A stretch of DNA of 64,000 nucleotides from Chromobacterium haemolyticum DSM 19808 (GTDB lineage Bacteria > Pseudomonadota > Gammaproteobacteria > Burkholderiales > Chromobacteriaceae). Made by a program: the position numbers and the translations under genes. The stretch is taken from contig NZ_JONK01000004.1 of NCBI RefSeq assembly GCF_000711885.1, positions 248,001 to 312,000 of the forward strand, read 5' to 3'. The notes beneath the pieces were generated by a model, which saw only the letters and a program-made list of their open reading frames with translations, made no database searches and was not told where the DNA came from. How positions within the stretch are numbered: position 1 is the stretch's first letter; every line of letters starts with the position of its first letter. Below, in pieces: positions 20,665 to 28,606 of the stretch.

Positions 20665-22371
20665 CTTCAGATAGCGCAGGCCCACGCTCTTGACCTGACC
20701 GTCGGCCGCGGCGCGGATCACCATCTCCAGCCGGTCCAGCCGCAGCACGTCGCCGGCCACCAGCGGATAGCCGCAGGCGCGTTTGCAGTATTCGGCGATG
20801 CTGTCGGCGCGGTCGCGCTCGCTCAGCGTCAGGCCGTAGCTGTCGGCCAGATCGCCCAGCCGCGCCAGCCCGGACACGGTGAAGTAACCGTAATAAGGAT
20901 CGTCCCCGGGCGGATGAAAGGCCTCGCCGGCCGTCTCCAGCGCCGGGCTGGGGCCGATCAGGCAGGCCCAATCGCCGGCGCGCAGCGTTTGGCTCGCTGC
21001 CGGCTCAAGCGCTTGTTCATCGCGATACAGCGCCGCCAGCCGCACGCCGCTGGGCAAGGCCAGTTCGCCGGCCAGTTGGCCTTCGGCCGGGCTGTCGGCG
21101 CGTACTAGGCAGGAGGCGGCCTCGTAGCGGGCCTCCTGGCCGCTGACCACGGGCACCCGGTGTTCGACGTCCGGCCGCGCCGGCAGCTTCAGCTTCAATT
21201 TCTCCGCCAGCGGCGCGATGGTCCAGCCCTGGAATAGCAGCGACATCATCACCACGAAGAAGGCCACGTTGAAGAACAGCTGGCTATTGGGCAAGCCCGC
21301 CATCAGCGGGAAAATGGCCAGAATCACCGGCACCGCGCCACGCAGGCCCACCCAACTCATGAACAGTTTTTCCGCCTTGGGCACCGGGAAGGGCAGCATG
21401 CACAGCCACACCGCCAGCGGCCGCGCCACCAGCATCAGCACGATGGAGATCGCCAGCGCGTAGGGCGCCACCGGCAGTAGATTGGACGGCGTCACCAATA
21501 GCCCCAATACCAGGAACATGGTTACCTGGGCCAGCCAGGCGTAGCCGTCGTGGATGTTCAATAGATTGGGCAGATCCGCCACTCGGGCGTTGCCCACCAC
21601 GATGCCGGCCAGATAGATGGCGAGGAAGCCGCTGCCGCCGGCCGCGGTGGTCAGGCTGAACAGCGCGCCGGCGGTGCCCAGGCTGAACAGCGCCAGCATC
21701 GCGCCGCGCGGACCCAGCCGTTGGAACAGCCAAACCATGGCTTTGCCGCCGGCCCAGCCGGCCAGCGCGCCCAGGCCCATTTGCTTGACGAACAGCCACA
21801 ACATGGAAGCGACGCCGGCATCCTGGCCCTGCTGGCCCAGCACCCCGATCAGCGCCGAGGTCAGAAACACCGCCATCGGGTCGTTGCTGCCGGACTCTAT
21901 CTCCAGCGCGCTGCCGACGCGGCGGTTGATTTCCAGACCGCGCCCGGACAGGAGGGCGAACACCGCGGCGGCGTCGGTGGAACCGACGATGGCGCCGATC
22001 AGCAAGCCTTCCAGCCAGCTTAGGTTCAGCACCCAGGCGGCGAACAGGCCTGTCACGCCGGTGGTGATCAACACCCCCAGCGTGGCGAGCACCCCGGCTG
22101 GTTTGAGGCTGATGCGGAAGCTGTCCTGGCGCGTGCGCAGGCCGCCGTCGAACAGGATCACCACCAGGGCGATGGTGCCGACCACGTAACTGAGCTGGTA
22201 ATTGCTGAACACGATCTTGCCGGGGCCGTCCTCGCCGGCCAACATGCCCAAGGCCAGGAATACCAGGAGCAGCGGCGCGCCGAAGCGGGAAGCGATGGAG
22301 GACACCACCAGGCTGGCCAGGAATACCAGCGAGCCGGCCAGGATGAGTGAATTTAAGGTGTCCAAGTGCAT
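20659..22371 (-). CDS. Potassium/proton antiporter (CPA1, NhaP2/CvrA type)
   Basis: This 570-residue protein has a CPA1 exchanger domain with 12-13 spans (1 to about 385). FDGGLRTRQDSFR and IVGSTDAAAVFALLSGRG followed by IESGSNDPMAVFLTSALIG are the ion-binding region with the conserved Asp residues. Then come a TrkA-C-like regulatory domain (about 405-480) and a final CorC/HlyC-type domain ending VKSVGLRYLKS. This three-part layout is that of NhaP2, which protects against high cytoplasmic K+. The ribosome binding site AAGGAG is one base from the ATG but seven from a TTG at codon 3, so translation may begin at the TTG. Confidence 0.9.
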   Translation of the reverse strand: MHLDTLNSLILAGSLVFLASLVVSSIASRFGAPLLLVFLALGMLAGEDGPGKIVFSNYQLSYVVGTIALVVILFDGGLRTRQDSFRISLKPAGVLATLGVLITTGVTGLFAAWVLNLSWLEGLLIGAIVGSTDAAAVFALLSGRGLEINRRVGSALEIESGSNDPMAVFLTSALIGVLGQQGQDAGVASMLWLFVKQMGLGALAGWAGGKAMVWLFQRLGPRGAMLALFSLGTAGALFSLTTAAGGSGFLAIYLAGIVVGNARVADLPNLLNIHDGYAWLAQVTMFLVLGLLVTPSNLLPVAPYALAISIVLMLVARPLAVWLCMLPFPVPKAEKLFMSWVGLRGAVPVILAIFPLMAGLPNSQLFFNVAFFVVMMSLLFQGWTIAPLAEKLKLKLPARPDVEHRVPVVSGQEARYEAASCLVRADSPAEGQLAGELALPSGVRLAALYRDEQALEPAASQTLRAGDWACLIGPSPALETAGEAFHPPGDDPYYGYFTVSGLARLGDLADSYGLTLSERDRADSIAEYCKRACGYPLVAGDVLRLDRLEMVIRAAADGQVKSVGLRYLKS

Positions 22372-22714
22372 GCTCCTTCAGCGGGATGGGGGAGGTCATG
22401 ACGAAATCGATCAAGCCCGTAGGCGGAGCGCGGATGGCTTGCCTTGTGTCGCCACGAGATGGAATGACAATCGGGATAAATATGCAGATTTCGCAGGTTT
22501 ACAGTGCTAATGGTAACACTTTGAGACTTATCAGCCGCGCCTGAAACCAGCAATCGGCTCATTTTTTTGCGTTTTTAATGCTTATTATGTTTTTTCTGAC
22601 TTGGCAATAATGCCGGCTATATGACGTGGTGTTTATTTTTTGTTCGATGCAATGTATATTTATTATGCATTTTATATTTGTAAATTAATGATAAATAAAT
22701 ATATTGAGGTGTGT
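22372..22714. promoter_or_regulatory. Divergent AT-rich regulatory region
   Basis: The 343-bp gap between the antiporter and the small secreted protein drops sharply in GC content from about 22,555 onward, with many T- and A-tracts. It must contain the promoters of both genes, but I cannot assign hexamers with confidence. No additional coding frame stands out. Confidence 0.45.
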
Positions 22715-22921
22715 ATGACTTTTCGTAAAATCGCCTTGCTGGCTGTGGGGCTGAGCGTCTCCTGGATGGCTTTTGCTTCCATGGCTCCTTGGTACAGATG
22801 GGAAAGCAAGTTTGACGGCCAGCTGGTGTGCTCGCAATTCTCCTATGGCCCGGGGTGGGTTTTGTTCAATAACATTCCTTACAAAGACGCGGGCTGCCGC
22901 ATTCCTGGCCGTCCGGGCTGA
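22715..22921 (+). CDS. Small secreted protein of unknown function
   Basis: This 68-residue protein starts at an ATG preceded by TTGAGGTGTGT. The first 22 residues (MTFRKIALLAVGLSVSWMAF, cleavage near AFA-SM) form a signal peptide. The mature part of about 45 residues contains two cysteines (QLVCSQF and DAGCRIP) that could make one disulphide, plus several aromatics (APWYRWES). I do not recognise the family. It lies in an AT-rich pocket with its own promoter and is followed within 100 bp by a dispersed repeat. This suggests an accessory locus. Confidence 0.6.
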   Translation: MTFRKIALLAVGLSVSWMAFASMAPWYRWESKFDGQLVCSQFSYGPGWVLFNNIPYKDAGCRIPGRPG

Positions 22922-23020
22922 TTAGGCTCGACGCTAGGCCTTGGCTGGGTTGCTCTAGGCGCGCGGTCCCGCTTGTTCAATGCGGTGCCATGTGTTGAGG
23001 CCGACGATTTCAGCCCAGGG

Positions 23021-23168
23021 CTAAGAACCTGTTTACGATCTGCTGCGCTGCGGCGATACGGCGTTAAAAACAAGCTCAAAATGCTCATGTACCACGCGTA
23101 CATTCCGCTTTTTCGCTCGTTTTCGCCTTGTCTCGCCCTTGCTCGCGAGATCGTAAACATGTTCTAAG
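23021..23168 (+). repeat. Dispersed palindromic element, best full-length copy (148 bp)
   Basis: The left terminus CTAAGAACCTGTTTACGATC is inverted at the right end as GATCGTAAACATGTTCTAAG, 18 of 20 positions matching. Inside are AAATGCTCATGTAC, GTACATTCCGCTTT and TTTTCGCCTTGTCTCGCC. I use this copy as the reference for the family. It lies in the gap between the small secreted protein and the Nudix-ThiE gene. Confidence 0.9.
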
Positions 23169-23193
23169 TGCGTAACTTTAGGGTTTGTGAAAA

Positions 23194-23215
23194 TAAGGGC
23201 GCCGAGGCGCCCTTA
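23194..23215. terminator. Perfect hairpin upstream of the Nudix-ThiE gene
   Basis: TAAGGGCGCC (23194-23203) pairs exactly with GGCGCCCTTA (23206-23215) with a two-base spacer. A-rich sequence precedes it, so it could end minus-strand transcripts; on the plus strand the T-tail is poor. Confidence 0.5.
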
Positions 23216-23293
23216 ATGCTGGGCGGCGCTTGGGGTAAAATGCGCTGCCGGCCGCTGAGAGCCGGGACGATTTTCACCGGGCAAGACCAAGCA

Positions 23294-24232
23294 ATGAGCG
23301 ACAGCAAGATCATCGAGGTAGTGGCCGGCGCGCTGATGCGGCCGGACGGCAGTTTCATGCTGGGCAGCCGGCCGGAGGGCAAACCCTACGCCGGTTATTG
23401 GGAGTTTCCCGGCGGCAAGGTGGAGCCGGGTGAGAGCGGCGAACAGGCGCTGGCCCGAGAGCTGTACGAGGAAATGGGCATTGAGATGGAAGCCGCCACG
23501 CCGTGGCTGACCAAGGTCCACCATTACGAACACGCTTCGGTGCGGTTGAGTTTCTTCCGGGTCTGGGCCTGGCGCGGCGAGCCGCAGTCGCGGGAAGGCC
23601 AGCGCTTCGCCTGGCAGACGCCGGGGGCGTGCACGGTGCAGCCCATGCTGCCGGCCAACGGGCCTATTCTCAAATCGCTTGAATTGCCGGCGGTTTATGC
23701 GATCAGCTGCGCGCACGAGATCGGCGTCGACGCCCAATTGCGGCGGCTGGAGCAGGGGCCTGCCTGGAGCGTGGTGCAGATCCGCGAGCCGGGGATGCCG
23801 CGCGAGGAGCTGGCCGATTTTGTCGCCAAAGCGGCGGCTATCGTTCATGGCCGCGGCGGCAAGCTGCTGGTCAATGCCGATCCGGCCTGGGCGATGGAAT
23901 GGCCGGTGGACGGCGTGCATCTTAACGCGGCGCGGCTGGCTTCGCTGACGGAGCGCCCGGCGTTCGCCTGGGTGGGGGCGTCGGCGCATGATGCGGCGCA
24001 AGTGGCGCGGATCGGAGAGCTGGGCCTGGACTACGCCTTGCTCGGCCATGTGGCGGCTACCCCCAGTCATCCCGGCGCGGCGCCGTTGGGTTGGGACGGT
24101 TTCCGGCAGTGCCTGGCCGCCGGCGCGCCCGTGCCGGTCTACGCGCTGGGCGGCATGAGCCTGGACGATCTGGATGCCGCCCGTCGTCATGGCGCGCACG
24201 GCGTCGCCTTGATGCGGGGAGCTTGGCGATGA
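23294..24232 (+). CDS. Nudix hydrolase fused to a ThiE-like domain
   Basis: This 312-residue protein joins two domains. Residues 1-130 are a MutT-type Nudix domain with a complete Nudix box, G41-x5-E47-x7-R55-E56-L-x-E59-E60-x-G62. It is expected to clear oxidised nucleotides such as 8-oxo-dGTP. Residues about 135-312 resemble thiamine-phosphate synthase: WSVVQIREPGM, LLVNADPAWAMEWPVDGVHL and PVYALGGMSLDDL. Whether the ThiE half is catalytically active cannot be judged. Similar fusions are known in beta- and gammaproteobacteria. The start at 23294 lacks a good Shine-Dalgarno. The stop overlaps the next start (ATGA). Confidence 0.87.
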   Translation: MSDSKIIEVVAGALMRPDGSFMLGSRPEGKPYAGYWEFPGGKVEPGESGEQALARELYEEMGIEMEAATPWLTKVHHYEHASVRLSFFRVWAWRGEPQSREGQRFAWQTPGACTVQPMLPANGPILKSLELPAVYAISCAHEIGVDAQLRRLEQGPAWSVVQIREPGMPREELADFVAKAAAIVHGRGGKLLVNADPAWAMEWPVDGVHLNAARLASLTERPAFAWVGASAHDAAQVARIGELGLDYALLGHVAATPSHPGAAPLGWDGFRQCLAAGAPVPVYALGGMSLDDLDAARRHGAHGVALMRGAWR

Positions 24233-24657
24233 ATGCCAAGCAGCGTAAATGGCTGGCTCTGGGCGGCGCCTTGCTGCTGTTGGCCAGCCTCAAGTTCAGC
24301 TTGATCTACCGCTGGTACGGCGAGCGGCAGCCGGCCAAGCCGACGCCGTTGGCCTGCGTTGCCGGCCGGCCATCCTGTGATCTGCCCGGCGGCGGTGTGT
24401 GGCGTTTCGCGTCGCCGCCGCAAAATGGCAAGCCGTTCGAGATTCGCTTGGAAGGCGTCGCGGCGCGGGAAGCGCCACAGGTGGAATTCAATATGGCTGA
24501 TATGGACATGGGCTTCAATCGCTACACCTTTGTGCGCGACGGCGCCGATTGGACGGCGGTGGTCACTCTGCCGCTGTGCGTCAGCGGAAGCCGCGACTGG
24601 TTCGCTGTCTTTAGCCTGAACGGCAAGCGCTATCTGCTGCCGTTTTCCACGCATTGA
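24229..24657 (+). CDS. Membrane-anchored hypothetical protein
   Basis: This 142-residue protein has one N-terminal membrane anchor (KWLALGGALLLLASLKFSLI). A periplasmic domain with a cysteine pair (LACVAGRPSCDLPGG, about 43-57) follows, then the segment FNMADMDMGFNRYTFVRDG and a third cysteine in LPLCVSGSRDW. The met-rich MADMDMGFN piece and single anchor recall periplasmic proteins of copper-handling systems, but that is only a resemblance. It overlaps the Nudix-ThiE stop by four bases, so the two are translationally coupled. Family not recognised with certainty. Confidence 0.65.
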   Translation: MNAKQRKWLALGGALLLLASLKFSLIYRWYGERQPAKPTPLACVAGRPSCDLPGGGVWRFASPPQNGKPFEIRLEGVAAREAPQVEFNMADMDMGFNRYTFVRDGADWTAVVTLPLCVSGSRDWFAVFSLNGKRYLLPFSTH

Positions 24658-24678
24658 ACAGAGGGGCGGCGCGCCGCC

Positions 24679-25131
24679 TCATTTCTTCTTGCGTTTGATG
24701 TACAAGGTCTTGAATACCCTCGCCACCAGCTCGCCCTGCTGATCCAGAATATCCACTTGTAATTTCGGCAGGTATTTGTCTCCGGCGGCGGTGTGCAGTC
24801 TGATCTCCTCCAGCATGGCGGGCTCCAGCCGGAAATGCGCGCATACCGTGCCTCGGCCTGGTTTGACATAGTCTATGCTGCCGCTTTTGTCCCACACATA
24901 GTAGTCCCGTCCCAACTGGCGCATCAGCATCAGCATGAAGAAGGGGTCGGTCATCGCGTACAGGCTGCCGCCGAAATGGGTGCCGACGTAGTTGCGGTTG
25001 CTGAATCCCAGCTTCAACCGCACTTCGATATCGCTGAAGTCGACGGCGAGCCGCTTGACGCGGATGCCGGCGCCCAGGAAGGGCGGCCACAAATTGAGCA
25101 ACAGTCTGAACAGCCAGGCGGGTGGGCGCAT
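24679..25131 (-). CDS. DUF4442 hot-dog-fold thioesterase-like protein
   Basis: This 150-residue protein carries NRNYVGTHFGGSLYAMTDPF, the DUF4442 hallmark in which the HFGG segment caps the central helix of a hot-dog fold. It is followed by DKSGSIDYVKPGRGTVCAHF and ends in a basic tail. Relatives act on acyl-CoA or acyl-ACP thioesters. The substrate is unknown. It is probably monocistronic and convergent with the preceding gene. Confidence 0.8.
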   Translation of the reverse strand: MRPPAWLFRLLLNLWPPFLGAGIRVKRLAVDFSDIEVRLKLGFSNRNYVGTHFGGSLYAMTDPFFMLMLMRQLGRDYYVWDKSGSIDYVKPGRGTVCAHFRLEPAMLEEIRLHTAAGDKYLPKLQVDILDQQGELVARVFKTLYIKRKKK

Positions 25132-25170
25132 TGTATTAAAACACTTGTTTGAATTCTGCCATCGTCAATA

Positions 25171-25206
25171 AAAAAACCGGCCTTGTCAATCGCGCCGGTT
25201 TTTCTT
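25171..25206 (-). terminator. sodC terminator
   Basis: Arms AAAAAACCGGC (25171-25181) and GCCGGTTTTT (25194-25203) with a 12-base loop lie 15 bp beyond the sodC stop. T-runs exist on both strands, so it can act in both directions. Confidence 0.85.
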
Positions 25207-25220
25207 TGTCGAAGATGGGT

Positions 25221-25733
25221 TTATTTGACCACGCCGCAGGCCATGCGCGCGCCGCCGCCGCCCAGCGGCTGCGGATGATCGCTGTGATTGTCGCCGCCGG
25301 CATGCACCATCAGCGCATGTCCGGAGAAGTCCGCAGCTTTCAAGCGCGGCGCCAGCACGGGATAGTTCGCCTTGCCGTCGGCGCCCACGTATAGCGCGGG
25401 CAGATCGCCCTTATGACCTTGCCCGTATGGGCCTGCGTGAACGCCGGTTTTGTCCGGATCCCAGTGGCCGCCGGCCGCGCCGGCCGGGGTGGCCGCGCCG
25501 TTGGCGCCGATGGACGGCGCGCAGGAAGGTTTCTCATGCACATGGAAACCGTGCAGGCCTGGCGGCAGTTTTTCCAGGTTGGGCGTTAGCAGCGCGCCGT
25601 AGGGCGTGTCCTCTATGACGATGTTGCCGGCGGGGCCGGCATTGCCCTTGGCATCGACGAAGGACAGTTCCACGCTTTGGGCCAGGGCCAGAACGGGTAG
25701 ACAGTACAGTATGGCGGATAGGGTGCGTAACAT
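25221..25733 (-). CDS. sodC: Periplasmic copper/zinc superoxide dismutase
   Basis: This 170-residue protein has a signal peptide ([20 protein letters not shown]) and the full Cu/Zn SOD set: [10 protein letters not shown] with copper histidines and the first disulphide cysteine, [23 protein letters not shown] for zinc, [11 protein letters not shown], and the closing [13 protein letters not shown] with the active-site arginine and second cysteine. It converts superoxide to peroxide in the periplasm. Upstream GGAG lies 9 bases from the ATG. Confidence 0.95.
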   Translation of the reverse strand: MLRTLSAILYCLPVLALAQSVELSFVDAKGNAGPAGNIVIEDTPYGALLTPNLEKLPPGLHGFHVHEKPSCAPSIGANGAATPAGAAGGHWDPDKTGVHAGPYGQGHKGDLPALYVGADGKANYPVLAPRLKAADFSGHALMVHAGGDNHSDHPQPLGGGGARMACGVVK

Positions 25734-25811
25734 GGGGCGGTTCTCCGTGTAGGGCGGGGAAGGATCAAGACTCCGATTGTGCCATTTCGGCTCCTGCTTG
25801 GAGCCTGGCTG
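25734..25811. other. sodC upstream region
   Basis: This 78-bp stretch must hold the sodC promoter. No hexamers stand out clearly. The dispersed repeat begins immediately after it. Confidence 0.35.
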
Positions 25812-25963
25812 TTAGAACCTGTTCACGACCTGCCGGGTTTTGCGGAGCGTGACACAGCGAGGGCTCTTTCAAAATGCGCATATGCCACGAGCACACTCGG
25901 CTTCATGCCGTCGTTTTCTCCCTTGTGTCTTTCTTGATTGCGAGACTTTGAACAGGCTCTCAC
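25812..25963 (+). repeat. Dispersed palindromic element, full-length diverged copy
   Basis: The left end TTAGAACCTGTTCACGACCT and the right end GAGACTTTGAACAGGCTCT are inverted repeats of each other. The interior keeps AAATGCGCATATGCCACGAG and ACACTCGGCT at the positions of the central dyad, with several substitutions. It lies in direct orientation with the copy at 26198. Confidence 0.75.
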
Positions 25964-26197
25964 GTTGGGGTGAAAGAGGGTCGGGCGGCCTGTCGTTTCG
26001 ATGGTCCGGTGGCGGAAGTGCCAATGCGCATTGCAAGCTTGAATCGCTTCAGCCTGCAGAGCCGTCCGCGCACGGTGGCCGTGATGTAAATCCGTTTGGG
26101 GTTAAGGGGGGGGGCCTCCCTGCCGATTTTTAACTTGGGCGCGAGCCGGCTTGCCGCGGATCAACTGGCGTGTGGACCGCTCCAGGCATACTGGGGC
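25964..26197. other. Spacer between two dispersed elements
   Basis: These 234 bases lie between two direct copies of the element. I see no credible gene. A run of ten G occurs near 26107. The stretch may be decayed coding sequence, but no frame is convincing. Confidence 0.4.
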
Positions 26198-26345
26198 TAG
26201 AACCTGTTCAAAGTCTGCTGCGCTTCGTGGAGCCTTGCACGGCGAGTAGCCCCTTCGAAATGCCCATGTACCCTATGTATATTCCGCTTTCCCGGCCGTT
26301 TTTGCCTTGCCTCCCTTGCTCTCGCGAGACTTTGGGCAGGCTCAT
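26198..26345 (+). repeat. Dispersed palindromic element, full-length copy
   Basis: The left end CTAGAACCTGTTCAAAGTCT is mirrored by AGACTTTGGGCAGGCTCA at the right. The interior holds GAAATGCCCATGTACCC and GTATATTCCGCTTT. It ends about 20 bp before the start of the protoporphyrinogen oxidase gene, so the gene promoter must lie in or before the element. Confidence 0.8.
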
Positions 26346-26365
26346 ATTTTTAGAGAGGACGGGAA

Positions 26366-27697
26366 ATGATTGCAGTGATAGGAGCGGGAATGTCCGGCCT
26401 GGCCTGCGCCTGGCAGTTGCGCCGACACGGCGTGGATGCGGTGGTGTTCGAAGCGTCCGGCAGGGTGGGCGGCAAGGTGCTGAGCCTGGATTTGGCGCCG
26501 GGCCTGATGGAGGCGGGGCCCAACACCGTGTTGGCGGACGAAGCCTTGTGGCAATGGCTGCTGGAGCTTGGGCTGACGCCCTTGTCGCCGGCGCCGGGGC
26601 CGCAGCGGCGTTTCGTGTTGCGGCACGGTCACTACCGCGCTTTGCCCGACGGCCTGGCCGCTTTGCTGACCGGCTCCTACTTCAGCTGGGGCGCCAAATG
26701 GCGTTTATTGAGCGAGCCCTGGCGTTGTTCCGCGCCGGCGCAGGCGGAAACGGTGGCGGCCTTTTTCCGGCGCCGGCTGGGAGAGGAAGCGCTATCCACT
26801 CTGGTGGACCCGTTCATCGGCGGCGTATTCGCCGGCGATCCGGAAGAGTTGCTGATGGCGGAATGCTTGCCCGCATTGGCGGCTGCGGAGCGGGAGGCCG
26901 GTTCGCTGGCCTTGGGCATGTGGCGGCGCTGGCGGCGCGGGGAGGTGAGACGCAAACGGATGTTCACGCTGGGGGGCGGGCTGTCCAGCCTGGCCGAGCG
27001 GCTGGCGCGCGATCTGGACGTGAGGCTGGACTGTCCGGCGCTGGGGCTGGAGCGCGCAGACGAGGGCTGGCGGGTGTTGACGCCGAGGGGGCCGCAACTG
27101 GCCAGTGCCGTGGTGCTGGCCTTGCCTGCGCCGCAGGCGGCCTTGCTGTTGAGGGATTGCGAGCCGGATTGGGCGGGCGCCTGCGCGGCGCTGCCCTATG
27201 CGCCGCTGACCGTAGTCGCCACGGTAACGGAGGAGCAAGCGCTGCGCCGGCCGCTGAATGGGTTTGGCGGTTTGCACCCCGCCAGCGAGCAGGCTTTGGC
27301 CTTGGGACATTTGATGTCCAGCCGGATTTTTCCGCACACGGCGGCGCCCGGTTTGAAACTGGTGACCAGTTTTATCGGCGGCCGTCGCCAGGCGGAGTTG
27401 GCCGGATTGCCGGATCAGACCTTGTTGCGGCGTTTGAACCTGGAACTGGCGCGCCTGTTCGGCCTGGAGGGCGAGCCCTTGAGCCAGCGCATCGTGCGTT
27501 GGCCGCAGGCGCTGCCGCAGGGCACCTCGGCGATGGCGGCCTTGCGGCCGCTGGCGGCGGCCGCGAGCGAGCGCGGTCTGCATGTATGCGCCAACTGGCT
27601 GGATGGGGTGTCGCTGCCGGATTGCCTGGCCAAGGGCCGGGCGCTGGCCGACCGGCTGGCGGAGCGGGCTTTGCATTGTCGCGGATACGGCATATAA
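26366..27697 (+). CDS. Protoporphyrinogen oxidase (HemY/PPOX family flavoprotein)
   Basis: This 443-residue FAD enzyme begins with the dinucleotide fold IAVIGAGMSGLACAWQL, then VFEASGRVGGKV. DPFIGGVFAGDPEELL (about 148-163) is a PPOX-family hallmark, and the C-terminal block GLHVCANWLDGVSLPDC closes the FAD site. It should oxidise protoporphyrinogen or coproporphyrinogen in heme synthesis. hemB lies elsewhere in this window, so heme genes are dispersed. GAGGACGGGAA precedes the ATG. Other amine-oxidase-fold enzymes are possible but less likely. Confidence 0.8.
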   Translation: MIAVIGAGMSGLACAWQLRRHGVDAVVFEASGRVGGKVLSLDLAPGLMEAGPNTVLADEALWQWLLELGLTPLSPAPGPQRRFVLRHGHYRALPDGLAALLTGSYFSWGAKWRLLSEPWRCSAPAQAETVAAFFRRRLGEEALSTLVDPFIGGVFAGDPEELLMAECLPALAAAEREAGSLALGMWRRWRRGEVRRKRMFTLGGGLSSLAERLARDLDVRLDCPALGLERADEGWRVLTPRGPQLASAVVLALPAPQAALLLRDCEPDWAGACAALPYAPLTVVATVTEEQALRRPLNGFGGLHPASEQALALGHLMSSRIFPHTAAPGLKLVTSFIGGRRQAELAGLPDQTLLRRLNLELARLFGLEGEPLSQRIVRWPQALPQGTSAMAALRPLAAAASERGLHVCANWLDGVSLPDCLAKGRALADRLAERALHCRGYGI

Positions 27698-27734
27698 CAA
27701 ATCGTCGCGGACAGCCGGGCGAAAGGAGCGGGCG

Positions 27735-28469
27735 ATGCGGGCGAGTCTATGGATGGCGGCTGTCGGAGCCGGTTTGCTGGCGGCGGGCGCGGCGGCGCAG
27801 GCCCCGATCAAACTATGCGGGGTGGAGTGGCAGCCGTTCACCTATGTGAAAAACGGCAAGGTGGACTCCGGCATCAGCCACGATGTATTGCAGGAGGCCT
27901 TCCGCCGGATGAATGTGCCGGTCACGATGGAGGCCGCGCCGTGGGAGCGTTGCCTGCGAGGTATCAAAACCGGCGATTACGACGCGGTGATCGACAATGA
28001 AGTCGCGGCGCAGACGCCGCGTTTCAAAAACGTTTACTCCAGCTATCCGGTGGCCTTGTGCGTCAAGCGAGGCTCGCCGGTCAAGTCCTTCGACTGGAAG
28101 CTGGTGCAGGGCCAGGCCGTGGGCATGGTGCGCGGCTACACTTATACACCGAAGATCCTGAACTACCCCAACTGGAAGCTGGAGCCGAGCAACGACGAAG
28201 ATCAGCTTTACGCGATGCTGATCGGCGGCCACCGCCAGTTTGTATTGTGCGATGTCTGGGGCGCGTCCCTGCGGCCGAATGTGGATATCCTGCAGCCGGT
28301 GATAGACCGCACGGATTTATCGCCCAATTTCAGCGCTCGACAGACAGCGCTGGCCGCCCGGCTGGACGCGACGATTGGCGATTTGATCCGCGACGGCAGC
28401 GTGGAACGTATCTACGCCAAATACACCAAGCGCAAGTTTCGGGACATGGTGCCGGCGACGGGCAAATGA
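27735..28469 (+). CDS. Periplasmic solute-binding protein (SBP family 3-like)
   Basis: This 244-residue protein has a signal peptide (MRASLWMAAVGAGLLAAGAA, cleavage near AAQA) and a type-3 periplasmic-binding fold. FTYVKNGKVDSGISHDVLQE is the ligand-pocket entry. Then come ERCLRGIKTGDYDAVIDNEV and the C-terminal DLIRDGSVERIYAKY. No ABC permease or ATPase gene is nearby, so it is an orphan binding protein that could feed a distant transporter or act as a sensor. Four cysteines are present. AAAGGAG precedes the ATG. Ligand unknown, but amino acids are typical. Confidence 0.8.
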   Translation: MRASLWMAAVGAGLLAAGAAAQAPIKLCGVEWQPFTYVKNGKVDSGISHDVLQEAFRRMNVPVTMEAAPWERCLRGIKTGDYDAVIDNEVAAQTPRFKNVYSSYPVALCVKRGSPVKSFDWKLVQGQAVGMVRGYTYTPKILNYPNWKLEPSNDEDQLYAMLIGGHRQFVLCDVWGASLRPNVDILQPVIDRTDLSPNFSARQTALAARLDATIGDLIRDGSVERIYAKYTKRKFRDMVPATGK

Positions 28470-28606
28470 CGGCGACGCGACGCGAGGAGGGCCGGCGGGA
28501 CGAGATTTCGCCGGCCTTTTTGATTTGCCGCCAACGGCTTGGCTTTGCGCGGGGGGCGCTAGGCGGTAGAATCGGCCTTTGACTTTTCACTTTGCTTGCC
28601 ACGTCT

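Noticed and set aside
23221..23290. TPP-riboswitch-like words (GGGGT and CTGAGA) before the Nudix-ThiE gene
   Set aside because: The remaining conserved TPP aptamer segments are absent, so the words are coincidental.
26170..27849. 559-codon plus-strand frame overlapping the PPOX gene
   Set aside because: It is an out-of-frame shadow rich in Gly/Arg/Ala. PPOX in the other frame has a full FAD motif and a good ribosome binding site.
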